Assembly (NCBI RefSeq): GCF_023276435.1 | Contig: NZ_JALLPO010000027.1 | Span: forward strand, 1-62,846 | From: Sphaerisporangium perillae | Lineage (GTDB): Bacteria; Actinomycetota; Actinomycetes; Streptosporangiales; Streptosporangiaceae | Direction: 5' to 3' | DNA length: 62,846 bases | Shown: positions 8,045 to 14,701 of the stretch, one piece after another | Numbering within the stretch: position 1 is the first letter of the stretch | How the letters are laid out: each line of letters starts with the position of its first letter | Made by a program: the position numbers and the translations under genes | The notes under the pieces: model-generated | Databases searched by the model: none | What the model was told of the DNA's origin: nothing | What the model saw: the letters and a program-made list of their open reading frames with translations, nothing else

Positions 8045-8759
8045 TCACAGCTCGGCGAGCTGCGGGTGCGGCTCGAAATGCTCGGGGGGACGCGCCGGAT
8101 GGGTGCCGAAGTCACGGATCACGGCGGGATCGCCGGCCGGGCGGGGCCCGAGCACGTAGGCCGGCAGGCCGTCGGAGCGGGTTCCCCCGATCGTCCACGC
8201 CCGCAAGCTCCGCGAGGTAGTCGTGGTCACCGGCGAGCTCGTCCTCGGCGATCGCGACGTAGTCGAGCAGGTCGGCCGTGGCGCGCCTGTTCGGCAGGAC
8301 CAGGTTGGCGCCCTCCCTTGAGGCGGCGATCCGCAGGTCGGCGAGCACCCACGGGGGCACGCGCCTGTCGCTGAACGGCTCGCGGCAGGTGCGGCGGCGC
8401 CCGATTCCGGCGTACAGCTCCTGCTCGAGGGCGGACGGCGGAGCCGACTCGGTCATGTGGACGGTGGCGAGCAGGCGCGGCTCCTCGCGGGGAGCGGGCA
8501 ACGTCCACACCGAGGGCTGGTGCCCGCTCACCCGGACGGCCAGGCGAAGGTTGAACAGGGCCGCTCCGCAGCTCACGTGCAGGGATCGGCCACGCGGATC
8601 GACCGTCCGCAGCCGGCGGTCCGGGTCGGCCAGCAGCTCAACCGATTTATCCCCATTTATCCTGAACCGCCATAGCTGGGTGTTGAGGACCGACGGCGCC
8701 TGGCCCGCCGCGGCCAGCAGCCGGCGGACTCCAAGGTCGGTGGCCGCGGGGAAAGGCAT
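8045..8759 (-). pseudogene. Acg-type FMN nitroreductase, frameshifted and 3'-truncated
   Basis: Start ATG 8759 has GGAGGT 6 bases upstream. Frame A gives the N-terminal part of the Acg/Rv2032 family (AAGQAPSVLNTQLWRFRING, PDRRLRTVDPRGRSLHVSCG, FSDRRVPPWVLADL) up to DHDYLAEL near 8210. There the frame must shift by one base to continue AWTIGGTRSDGLPAYVLGP, which then ends at PQLAEL (8045). Family members are about 320-330 residues, while the combined reading is about 238, so the C-terminal nitroreductase half is gone as well. Acg genes are classic DosR-regulon members, and DevR-like boxes lie in the divergent promoter. Confidence 0.8.
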
Positions 8760-8821
8760 CACGTACCTCCTTCATCGGCGTTCTGGTCTCGAGGCTCGTG
8801 CGCGCGGGCGTGCGCCGCGTA

Positions 8822-8835
8822 GAGGCAAAGGTCCC
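8822..8835. promoter_or_regulatory. DevR (DosR)-type box 6a
   Basis: GAGGC-AAAG-GTCCC, 63 bp upstream of the nitroreductase remnant. The left arm is degenerate. Confidence 0.4.
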
Positions 8836-8909
8836 GCCACGGGGCCCGGAACACCGCGGCGGCGGCGCACACGGGCCAGGTCAGGGATGAACGGCCATAT
8901 GTCCGGTAA

Positions 8910-8923
8910 AGGGCGAAAGTCCC
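8910..8923. promoter_or_regulatory. DevR (DosR)-type box 6
   Basis: AGGGC-GAAA-GTCCC between the divergent nitroreductase remnant and doxX-like gene, 121 bp before the latter. Further A-rich TTAGGCCAACGGAC-like sequence at 8996-9009 may be another degenerate half site. Confidence 0.6.
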
Positions 8924-9043
8924 GCCGACCGGGAGCATCGGACCATCGGCGGCGAGCCATACGGCACTGCCGGGGAGACGCCGACGACGATGAACTTAGG
9001 CCAACGGACGAACAGTGTCCCCCCGCGCTGAAAGGGGCCGATC

Positions 9044-9604
9044 ATGGCACTCATCGAAGGGCGTCACCAGGACGACGCCGCCCCCCGCACCCCTCACGTG
9101 CAGGCCGACCCCGCGAAGACCCCCGTCACCGGCTATGTGTGGGCCGCGGCCCGCCTCGCCATCGGCTGGACCTTCCTGTGGGCCTTCCTGGACAAGCTCT
9201 TCGGCTTCGGCTTCGCCACCCCCGCCGCCAAGGCGTGGATCAACGGCGGCAGCCCCACCACCGGCTTCCTCAAGGGCACCAAGGAGAACGCCCTCGGCGG
9301 GTTCTTCGGCGGCCTCGCCGGCCAGGTCTGGGTCGACTGGCTGTTCATGATCGGCCTGCTCGGCATCGGCACCGCCCTCATCCTGGGCATCGGAATGCGG
9401 ATCGCCGCCGCCACCGGCACTCTCCTGCTGGGCTTCATGTGGGCCGCCGAGCTCCCCCTGCCCAACAACCCCTTCATGGACGAGCACATCATCTACGCGA
9501 TCGTCATGATCGGCCTGGCACTGGTCGCCGCGGGCAACGTCCTCGGCCTCGGCGAGTGGTGGGGCAAGACCACCCTCGTCAAGAAGTACCCGATCCTCAA
9601 GTAG
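9044..9604 (+). CDS. DoxX-family membrane protein
   Basis: 186 residues with a polar N terminus and four hydrophobic helices (about 33-50, 95-115, 120-138, 150-168). The DoxX pattern AARLAIGWTFLWAFLDKLFG opens helix 1, and helix 3 ends in ELPLPNNPFMDEHIIYA. DoxX/TQO-small-subunit proteins are quinone-linked membrane redox partners; SodA-DoxX-thiosulfate complexes are known in mycobacteria. No partner is adjacent. Start ATG 9044 has GAAAGGGG 6 bases upstream. Box 6 places it in the DevR group. A strong hairpin follows the stop. Confidence 0.85.
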   Translation: MALIEGRHQDDAAPRTPHVQADPAKTPVTGYVWAAARLAIGWTFLWAFLDKLFGFGFATPAAKAWINGGSPTTGFLKGTKENALGGFFGGLAGQVWVDWLFMIGLLGIGTALILGIGMRIAAATGTLLLGFMWAAELPLPNNPFMDEHIIYAIVMIGLALVAAGNVLGLGEWWGKTTLVKKYPILK

Positions 9605-9621
9605 CCGCGATGACGGCTCCA

Positions 9622-9659
9622 CCGGCGCCCGCCCCTCACCAGGAGGGGGCGGGCGCCGG
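9622..9659. terminator. Strong hairpin between doxX-like and devR genes
   Basis: A perfect 14-bp stem, CCGGCGCCCGCCCC (9622-9635) with GGGGCGGGCGCCGG (9646-9659), and a 10-base loop. It lies between two convergent genes and so could terminate both. Confidence 0.75.
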
Positions 9660-9756
9660 CGCGTGTGCCGGGCCTGCCCGTACCGCGCATGTGCCGGGCC
9701 CGCCCGCGCCCGCGTGCGCAGGGAACGGCCCACCGGCGCACGCGCCGGGGAGCGGC

Positions 9757-10410
9757 CTACTCCGCGTCGCGGCCGGGCTGGTCGGCCTTCAGGCGGGCCG
9801 CCAGGGCCGCAACCTGGGTGCGGCGCTGCATGTTCAGCTTGGCCAGCAGGTTCGAGACGTAGTTCTTGACGGTCTTCTCCGCCAGGAAGAGCCGCTCGCC
9901 GATCTGCCGGTTGGTCAGGCCCTCGCCGATGAGCTCCAGGATGTGCCGCTCCTGCTCGGTGAGGGCGGCGAGCGGGTCCTTGTGGGTCGCCTGGTCGCGC
10001 AGCCGCTGCAGCATGGTGGCGGTGGTCCTCGGGTCCAGCAGCGACTGGCCGGCCGCGACCGTGCGCACGGCGCCGACCAGGTCGGACCCGTGGATCTGCT
10101 TGAGCACGTAGCCCGCGGCGCCGGCCATCACCGCGTTGAACAGCGCCTCCTCGTCGGCGTAGGAGGTGAGCATGAGGCAGGCCAGCTCGGGCATGCGCGA
10201 GCGGACCTCCCGGCAGACGTCCACGCCGCTGCCGTCGGGGAGCCGGACGTCCAGCACCGCGACGTCCGGCTTCAGCGCGGGGATGCGCGCCACCGCCGAC
10301 TCCGCCGTGCCGGCCTCGCCGACGACCTCGATGTCGTCCTCCGCCCCCAGCAAGGCCGCGACGCCGCGACGCACAACTTCATGATCATCTACTAGAAAGA
10401 CCCGGATCAT
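9757..10410 (-). CDS. devR: DevR/DosR-type response regulator
   Basis: 217 residues: a receiver domain with DD at 8-9, phospho-acceptor D54 ([11 protein letters not shown]) and K104 (GAAGYVLKQ), then a LuxR/NarL helix-turn-helix ([20 protein letters not shown] ... [20 protein letters not shown]). Positions 54 and 104 match those of Mycobacterium tuberculosis DosR as I recall, and the recognition helix [10 protein letters not shown] is the DosR type. It should bind the GGGAC-N4-GTCCC boxes spread over 2-12.4 kb and activate genes when phosphorylated by the DevS-like kinase. It is not adjacent to its kinase, unlike in mycobacteria. A weak GGGAC half-site precedes it. Confidence 0.92.
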   Translation of the reverse strand: MIRVFLVDDHEVVRRGVAALLGAEDDIEVVGEAGTAESAVARIPALKPDVAVLDVRLPDGSGVDVCREVRSRMPELACLMLTSYADEEALFNAVMAGAAGYVLKQIHGSDLVGAVRTVAAGQSLLDPRTTATMLQRLRDQATHKDPLAALTEQERHILELIGEGLTNRQIGERLFLAEKTVKNYVSNLLAKLNMQRRTQVAALAARLKADQPGRDAE

Positions 10411-10455
10411 ACCTGGACGCTAACTCCTCGGGAGTCCCGGGCGGTAGCGGGCCGG

Positions 10456-10766
10456 TCAGCGGCTCACGACCCCGTGCGCGCGGAACCGGGCGTGGACGTG
10501 CTCCAGCAGCCCGGCCGTGGGCGGCTCCACGCCGGCCAGCGGGTACGCGAGGACGAGCTCGGCGTACTTGCGCGCGGCCATGCGATGGCCTCGAGCTCGG
10601 CGATCTCGGGAATGTCGTCCATGAGCCGCCCTACCCCGATGATGTGCGTCTCCAACTCTTCCAGGTTCACGTCGAGACGGCCGCGGTACGGGCACAGGGG
10701 GCGGATGTGCGCGGTACCGCCATCGCGCAGCAGGACATCGCATTCCTCGGGCGTGGATCGTCTCAT
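10456..10766 (-). pseudogene. GNAT/acyl-CoA synthetase (ADP-forming) gene reduced to its ends
   Basis: The first about 23 residues from ATG 10766 (EECDVLLRDGGTAHIRP) match the opening of the GNAT domain of large acetyltransferase/CoA-ligase fusion proteins. The same frame runs directly into YRGRLDVNLEELETHIIGVG and RLMDDIPEIAELE, the C-terminal end of the ATP-grasp/CoA-ligase part. About 800 residues between are missing. After about residue 60 the frame is lost. Another frame (to 10459) carries RKYAELVLAYPLAGVEPP..., which I cannot assign and which may be a third fragment. Related fusion genes lie in actinobacterial DosR regulons, and two excellent DevR-type boxes lie 36-72 bp upstream. Confidence 0.7.
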
Positions 10767-10800
10767 GGTCCCAGCGTTCCGGGCCGCCGCGGCCGGACAC

Positions 10801-10814
10801 AGGGGCGAAGTCCC
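10801..10814. promoter_or_regulatory. DevR (DosR)-type box 7
   Basis: AGGGG-CGAA-GTCCC, 35 bp upstream of the GNAT/CoA-ligase remnant. It is followed 9 bp later by box 8. Confidence 0.6.
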
Positions 10815-10823
10815 CTCGCGAGG

Positions 10824-10837
10824 GGGACCCTCGTCCC
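10824..10837. promoter_or_regulatory. DevR (DosR)-type box 8 (perfect core)
   Basis: GGGAC-CCTC-GTCCC, an exact match to the GGGAC-N4-GTCCC core. It lies 23 bp centre-to-centre from box 7, about two helical turns, and within the divergent promoter of the CoA-ligase remnant and the XRE-PPOX gene. Confidence 0.7.
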
Positions 10838-10963
10838 TCGACCGGCTCCGCGCGCGCCGATCCGGGGAACCCCCGGCGCCGGACGGTGGCTCCAGAGCGC
10901 TGGAGTAGCGTCGTACATGGCGGACTCGGGGACGGGTTCCGCCGGCCGACAGGGGGAAAGCCG

Positions 10964-11635
10964 ATGTCACACGGAACGGCCTCGCCCGGCGACCTGGGCC
11001 GCCGCATCGCCTACCACCGCGGCAGGCTCGGTCTCAGCCGGGAGCAGCTTGCCGACCGCGCCGGCATGGCGCCCGGCTACGTGCGGTATCTGGAGGAGAG
11101 CCCCGCGTCGATCAACGAGGGGATGCTGCTGCGGCTGGCCGCCGCCTTGGAGACCACGGCCGGGGAGCTGCTCGGCGGCGCCACCGACCGGCCGCCCGGC
11201 CAGAGCAGGCCCTCGGTCAGGCCCGTGCTCCACGCGCTGGAGCGCGAGGAGTGCCTGCGCCTCATCTCCCCCGGCGGCGTCGGCCGCGTCGCCTTCAACG
11301 ATCCTTCTTCCGGGCCCGTCGTCGTCCCGGTCAACTACGTCTTCCACGAGGGGGCGGTCGTCTTCCGCACCCAGGCCGGCGGCCTGATCGACCAGGATCT
11401 GCGCAGCGGCGTGGCAGGCGTCGAGATCAAGATCGGCTTCGAGGTCGACCACATCGACGAGGCCATGCGGGGAGGCTGGAGCGTGCTCGTCCAGGGCCCC
11501 GGCCACCACGTCTCCGCCGAAGAGCTGCCCGAAGCCGCCCGTTCGGGCGTCGAGCCGTGGGCGGGCGGCGAGCGCGACCTGTACATCCGGATCGTCCCGC
11601 ACGAGGTCACCGGGCGCCGTATCGAAGTTCTCTGA
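10964..11635 (+). CDS. XRE helix-turn-helix fused to FMN split-barrel (PPOX) domain
   Basis: 223 residues. The N-terminal XRE domain (about 8-68) has LGRRIAYHRGRLGLSREQLA and ...MAPGYVRYLEESPASINEGM. The C-terminal PPOX domain (about 85-220) has ECLRLISPGGVGRVAFND, VVVPVNYVFHEGAVVFRTQ and DLYIRIVPHEVTGRRIEV. The fusion suggests a flavin- or F420-linked transcriptional regulator, but the ligand and targets are unknown. ATG 10964 is preferred over the long upstream frame because AGGGGGAAAG lies 7 bases before it. The domain shares its end motif (V.P.E..GRRI) with the small PPOX protein at 2276. DevR-type boxes 7 and 8 lie upstream. Confidence 0.88.
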   Translation: MSHGTASPGDLGRRIAYHRGRLGLSREQLADRAGMAPGYVRYLEESPASINEGMLLRLAAALETTAGELLGGATDRPPGQSRPSVRPVLHALEREECLRLISPGGVGRVAFNDPSSGPVVVPVNYVFHEGAVVFRTQAGGLIDQDLRSGVAGVEIKIGFEVDHIDEAMRGGWSVLVQGPGHHVSAEELPEAARSGVEPWAGGERDLYIRIVPHEVTGRRIEVL

Positions 11636-11680
11636 CGCTCGTCGCGGCGCGGGCTCCCCGGCCGATCGAAGGTCTCTGAC
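11621..11680 (+). repeat. Duplicated gene-end segment
   Basis: ATCGAAGTTCTCTGAC (11621-11636, including the XRE-PPOX stop) recurs with one change at 11665-11680, a 44-bp offset. The following 70 bp repeats GCGCGGGCTCCCCGG twice more. It looks like a small tandem duplication around the stop codon. Confidence 0.6.
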
Positions 11681-11794
11681 AACCGGCGGGCTCCCCCGGC
11701 GGATCGACCGGCGCGGCGCGGGCTCCCCGGGCGGGCCGCGTGCTTCCCGGCCAGGGAGCGCACTCCTGGAGGAGGCGGGCCCGGGGAGTGGTGC

Positions 11795-12280
11795 TCACAT
11801 GCCGCGCGGGTGCTTCGGCGGGAGGACCGGCTCCAGGCGGAAGAGTCCCCCCACCACCTCGGTCGGACCGATCGCGGGCGACCGCCGGCCGGCGACCGCC
11901 CGCAGCACGTCGGTCGCGGTGACCAGCCCTTCCAATGTCCCGGAGTCTCCGACGACGGGCACGACGTCGACACAGGAGTCGACCATCGTGGCGGCGATGG
12001 TGGGGACCACCGTCTCGGGCGCCACGTGCGGGCACCGGCGCCCGCCCAGAAGGTGCCGGACCTGCCCGCTCGACTGCTCGGCGGGCCCTCCGGTCCAGTG
12101 GGAGGCGATGTCCTCCCGCTTCAGGACGCCGAGCACGTGCGAGCGGGCGTCGACCACGGGCAGGTGGTGGACGCCTCCGCGGCGCATCAACTCCCAGGCC
12201 ATCAGGGGCGACTCGTCCGGCTTGACGGTGACGACCACCCGGGTCATCACATCCGCCGCGGTCAGAGTCTGGATGTCCAT
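11795..12280 (-). CDS. CBS-pair protein
   Basis: 161 residues, nearly all taken by two CBS motifs: about 8-65 (TAADVMTRVVVTVKPDESPL ... GVHHLPVVDARSHVLGVLKR) and about 88-145 (ETVVPTIAATMVDSCVDVVP ... GTLEGLVTATDVLRA). Such stand-alone pairs bind AMP, ATP or SAM and often sense energy state. The mycobacterial DosR regulon includes a similar protein (Hrp1, Rv2626c). Hrp1 is slightly shorter and has a zinc-binding cysteine pair; here Cys occurs only at about 83 and 103. Start ATG 12280 has GGAGG 4 bases upstream. DevR-type box 9 lies 87 bp upstream. Confidence 0.88.
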   Translation of the reverse strand: MDIQTLTAADVMTRVVVTVKPDESPLMAWELMRRGGVHHLPVVDARSHVLGVLKREDIASHWTGGPAEQSSGQVRHLLGGRRCPHVAPETVVPTIAATMVDSCVDVVPVVGDSGTLEGLVTATDVLRAVAGRRSPAIGPTEVVGGLFRLEPVLPPKHPRGM

Positions 12281-12366
12281 GGCGCCTCCTCCAGGGCGAT
12301 CGGCGAGGCAGGCGTGGCCTCCTCGTCCGTCACCTCATCGAACTACGCGGCGCGGGGCCGCCGCAG

Positions 12367-12380
12367 GGGCCGAACGTCCC
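12367..12380. promoter_or_regulatory. DevR (DosR)-type box 9
   Basis: GGGCC-GAAC-GTCCC, 87 bp upstream of the CBS-pair gene and 116 bp before the divergent sensor kinase. Confidence 0.55.
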
Positions 12381-12453
12381 CGCGTGGCGGGACCTCCGCC
12401 TCCCGCCTCCCGCCGCTCACGGCCGGCGGCCTGCCATGCCCCCCGTTCAAGAT

Positions 12454-12486
12454 CCCCTATGCGATGTGATGCACTGCTTATAGGGG
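12454..12486. promoter_or_regulatory. Inverted repeat in the orphan-kinase promoter
   Basis: CCCCTAT (12454-12460) and ATAGGGG (12480-12486) are perfect 7-bp arms, 19 bases apart, ending 10 bp before the kinase start. The right arm overlaps the ribosome site (AGGGGGATTTT), so it may act as an operator or as an RNA hairpin that hides the site. Confidence 0.4.
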
Positions 12487-12495
12487 GATTTTGGG

Positions 12496-13956
12496 ATGAC
12501 TGCGCGGCACCGCTGGCCGGTGAAACGCCGGTTGACGCTGTACGCCGGCGTGGTGGCGGTGCTGCTCTGCACCGTTCTGGCCACCGCCGTCATGATCGCC
12601 GCGCACCGCACCGCCAGTATCTATCTCACCAGGGAGGTCATCGCCTCGGCAGGGCGGGTCGCCACCGAGGTCGATCGCGGCAACGTTTTCACCCCCATCC
12701 CGCACGGTCTCATCTACGACATCCAGGTGCTCGATCCGGCCGGAAAGGTGGTGGCCGCCTCCAAAGAGATGGAGGGCAAGCCCGTAATGGCCGACCTCCA
12801 CCTCACGGACGACATGAGCGGCGTCATCTCAGTCGTCTGCGACCGCGTGTTCTCCGAGGGGGAATGCAACATCGTGGCCGGCCAGCAGGTGTACCTCGCC
12901 GGCCAGGGCTGGACGATCTACAGCGCCGCCCCGGTGGTCCCGCCGCTGGTCCACCCGCTGCTGGCCACGGTGGTGATCGGCGGCGCGGTGCTCCTGGCTG
13001 CGGCGATCACCTTCGGTACCCACCGTACCGTGGCCGCGTCCCTGTCCCGCGTGGAGGCCATCCGGACGGAGCTGGACGAGATCAACGCCAGCTGCCCGGG
13101 GCGGCGGGTGCCGACCCCCGAGAGCCAGGACGAGATCTGCAGCCTGGCCGAGAGCGTCAACCACACCCTCGGGCGGCTCCAGGCGGCGATGGAACACCAG
13201 CGCCGGCTCGCCTCCGACGCCTCCCACGACCTGCGCAGCCCCATCGCGGCCATCCGTGCCGAGGTGGAGGACGCCCTCACGGACTCCGCCGACCACGACT
13301 GGCACGCGACCGGCCGTGCCATCCTCAACGGCCTGGACCGGCTCCAGGCGATCGTGATGGACCTGCTGACGCTGGCCCGCCTCGACCAGGGGGCGCCCGG
13401 CGCCTCTGACCGGGTCGACCTGGCCGAACTGGTCACCGCCGAGATGGCGGCCCGCCACTGCGGCAAGAGGCTGGCGTACGAGCTGGGCGAGGGAGTAGAG
13501 GTGATGGGCGACCGGGTCCGGCTGGCCCGGCTGGTGACCAACCTGGTGGACAACGCCGAGCGGCACGCCGAGACCACGATCACCATCAAGGTGTACCACG
13601 AGGCTGCCGGCGACGGTTCTCACGCCCGCACCGGCGCCGCCGTGCTGGAGGTGCTGGACGACGGGGCCGGGGTCGCCCCCGACAAGCGCGAGCTGGTCTT
13701 CCAGCGCTTCACCCGCCTGGACGCGGCGCGCAGCAGGGACACCGGCGGCACCGGACTCGGCCTGCCCATCGCCCGGCAGATCGCCGAGATGACCGGCGGC
13801 ACCCTCACCATCCAGGACAGCCCTCGCGGCGCGCGGCTCGTCCTGTGCCTGCCGCCGGCGCCACCGGAGAGCGACATGACCGCGGCCATGCCGGGGGGGT
13901 CGCACGCCTGGCCCAAGCAGGATCAGCCGCCCCCGTGCCTGGGGGACTCGCCGTAG
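12496..13956 (+). CDS. Orphan membrane sensor histidine kinase
   Basis: 486 residues with TM1 (about 14-36), an extracytoplasmic sensor domain of about 110 residues with two Cys (115, 124), TM2 (about 151-173), HAMP, HisKA with H244 (RRLASDASHDLRSPIAAIRA) and an HATPase (LVTNLVDNAERHAET, DDGAGVAPDK, GGTGLGLPIA). This is the classical OmpR-coupled class, but no response regulator gene lies beside it. An upstream regulator gene may have been lost, or the kinase may act at a distance. The C-terminal tail (about 465-486) overlaps the convergent tetR gene by 34 bp. Start ATG 12496 has AGGGGG 9 bases upstream. Confidence 0.9.
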   Translation: MTARHRWPVKRRLTLYAGVVAVLLCTVLATAVMIAAHRTASIYLTREVIASAGRVATEVDRGNVFTPIPHGLIYDIQVLDPAGKVVAASKEMEGKPVMADLHLTDDMSGVISVVCDRVFSEGECNIVAGQQVYLAGQGWTIYSAAPVVPPLVHPLLATVVIGGAVLLAAAITFGTHRTVAASLSRVEAIRTELDEINASCPGRRVPTPESQDEICSLAESVNHTLGRLQAAMEHQRRLASDASHDLRSPIAAIRAEVEDALTDSADHDWHATGRAILNGLDRLQAIVMDLLTLARLDQGAPGASDRVDLAELVTAEMAARHCGKRLAYELGEGVEVMGDRVRLARLVTNLVDNAERHAETTITIKVYHEAAGDGSHARTGAAVLEVLDDGAGVAPDKRELVFQRFTRLDAARSRDTGGTGLGLPIARQIAEMTGGTLTIQDSPRGARLVLCLPPAPPESDMTAAMPGGSHAWPKQDQPPPCLGDSP

Positions 13957-14627
13957 GACGGATCGGGATCGACGTTCACGATCTCCTTGCCCATCCGCTC
14001 CAGGGACGACCCGACCGAGCGGGTGGCCGAGGCGAAGGTGTCGCCGGCGCCGACCATCAGGCCGGTGAGCTGGGCCTCGAACACCACGCCGGCGTTGCAG
14101 GGTTCGATGAGGTAGTCGCCGAGCTCCAGCGTGACGAGCCCGTGGACCGCGGTCCACAGCTGGTGGGCGACCAGTTCGGCGTCGCCGGGGCGGAAACGCC
14201 CGGCGGCGATGCACCGGCTCGCGCACTCGACCACGGTGCTCAGGGTGTAACGGCCGTGCTGGCGGTCCTCTGCGGTGAGGGAGAAGCCGGCCGGGGAGGC
14301 GCCGCCGAACATGACGGCGTACAGGTGGGGGTTGGTCAGGGCGTTGTGCCGGTAGGCGCGCCCGTACATCGCCATGTCCGCGACCGGGTCGCCGGTCGTG
14401 GCCACGTGCGAGAAGTAGGTCTCCAGGCGGGCGAAGCCCTCGTGCACCATCTCGCGCACGAGCCCGCTCATGCCGCCGAAGTTGGTGTAGACGGTCATCG
14501 TCGAGCTGCCCGCCTCGGCGGCGATGCGCCGCGCCGACAGAGCCTGGGGCCCCTCGCCGGCGAGCAGCCCCGCGGCGATGTCGATCAGAGCGGAACGCGC
14601 CTGCGGATCGGATCGGCGGGGACTCAT
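13923..14627 (-). CDS. TetR-family regulator
   Basis: 234 residues with an N-terminal helix-turn-helix (SALIDIAAGLLAGEGPQALS ... RIAAEAGSSTMTVYTNFGGM) and a C-terminal TetR_C-type ligand domain (about 85-200: YGRAYRHNALTNPHLYAVMF ... AELVAHQLWTAVHGLVTLEL). ATG 14627 gives the usual short basic lead (MSPRRSDPQARS). The upstream in-frame start at 14648 lies inside an operator. The two palindromes at 14642-14674 between this gene and the divergent carotenoid-oxygenase homologue are its probable operators, so both genes should be repressed together. Confidence 0.9.
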   Translation of the reverse strand: MSPRRSDPQARSALIDIAAGLLAGEGPQALSARRIAAEAGSSTMTVYTNFGGMSGLVREMVHEGFARLETYFSHVATTGDPVADMAMYGRAYRHNALTNPHLYAVMFGGASPAGFSLTAEDRQHGRYTLSTVVECASRCIAAGRFRPGDAELVAHQLWTAVHGLVTLELGDYLIEPCNAGVVFEAQLTGLMVGAGDTFASATRSVGSSLERMGKEIVNVDPDPSYGESPRHGGG

Positions 14628-14641
14628 CTTGACAGTATGGC

Positions 14642-14674
14642 ATAACACCGTTATTTTTTACATAACGCTGTTAT
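14642..14674. promoter_or_regulatory. Two TetR operator palindromes
   Basis: ATAAC-ACC-GTTAT (14642-14654) and ATAAC-GCT-GTTAT (14662-14674). Each is a perfect 5-3-5 palindrome, with centres 20 bp apart on the same helix face. Together they also form a larger inverted repeat (GGCATAAC ... GTTATGCC). They lie between tetR (start 14627) and the oxygenase homologue (start 14702). Confidence 0.8.
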
Positions 14675-14701
14675 GCCAGGCCGCACCAGGAGGTGCCCGA
14701 A

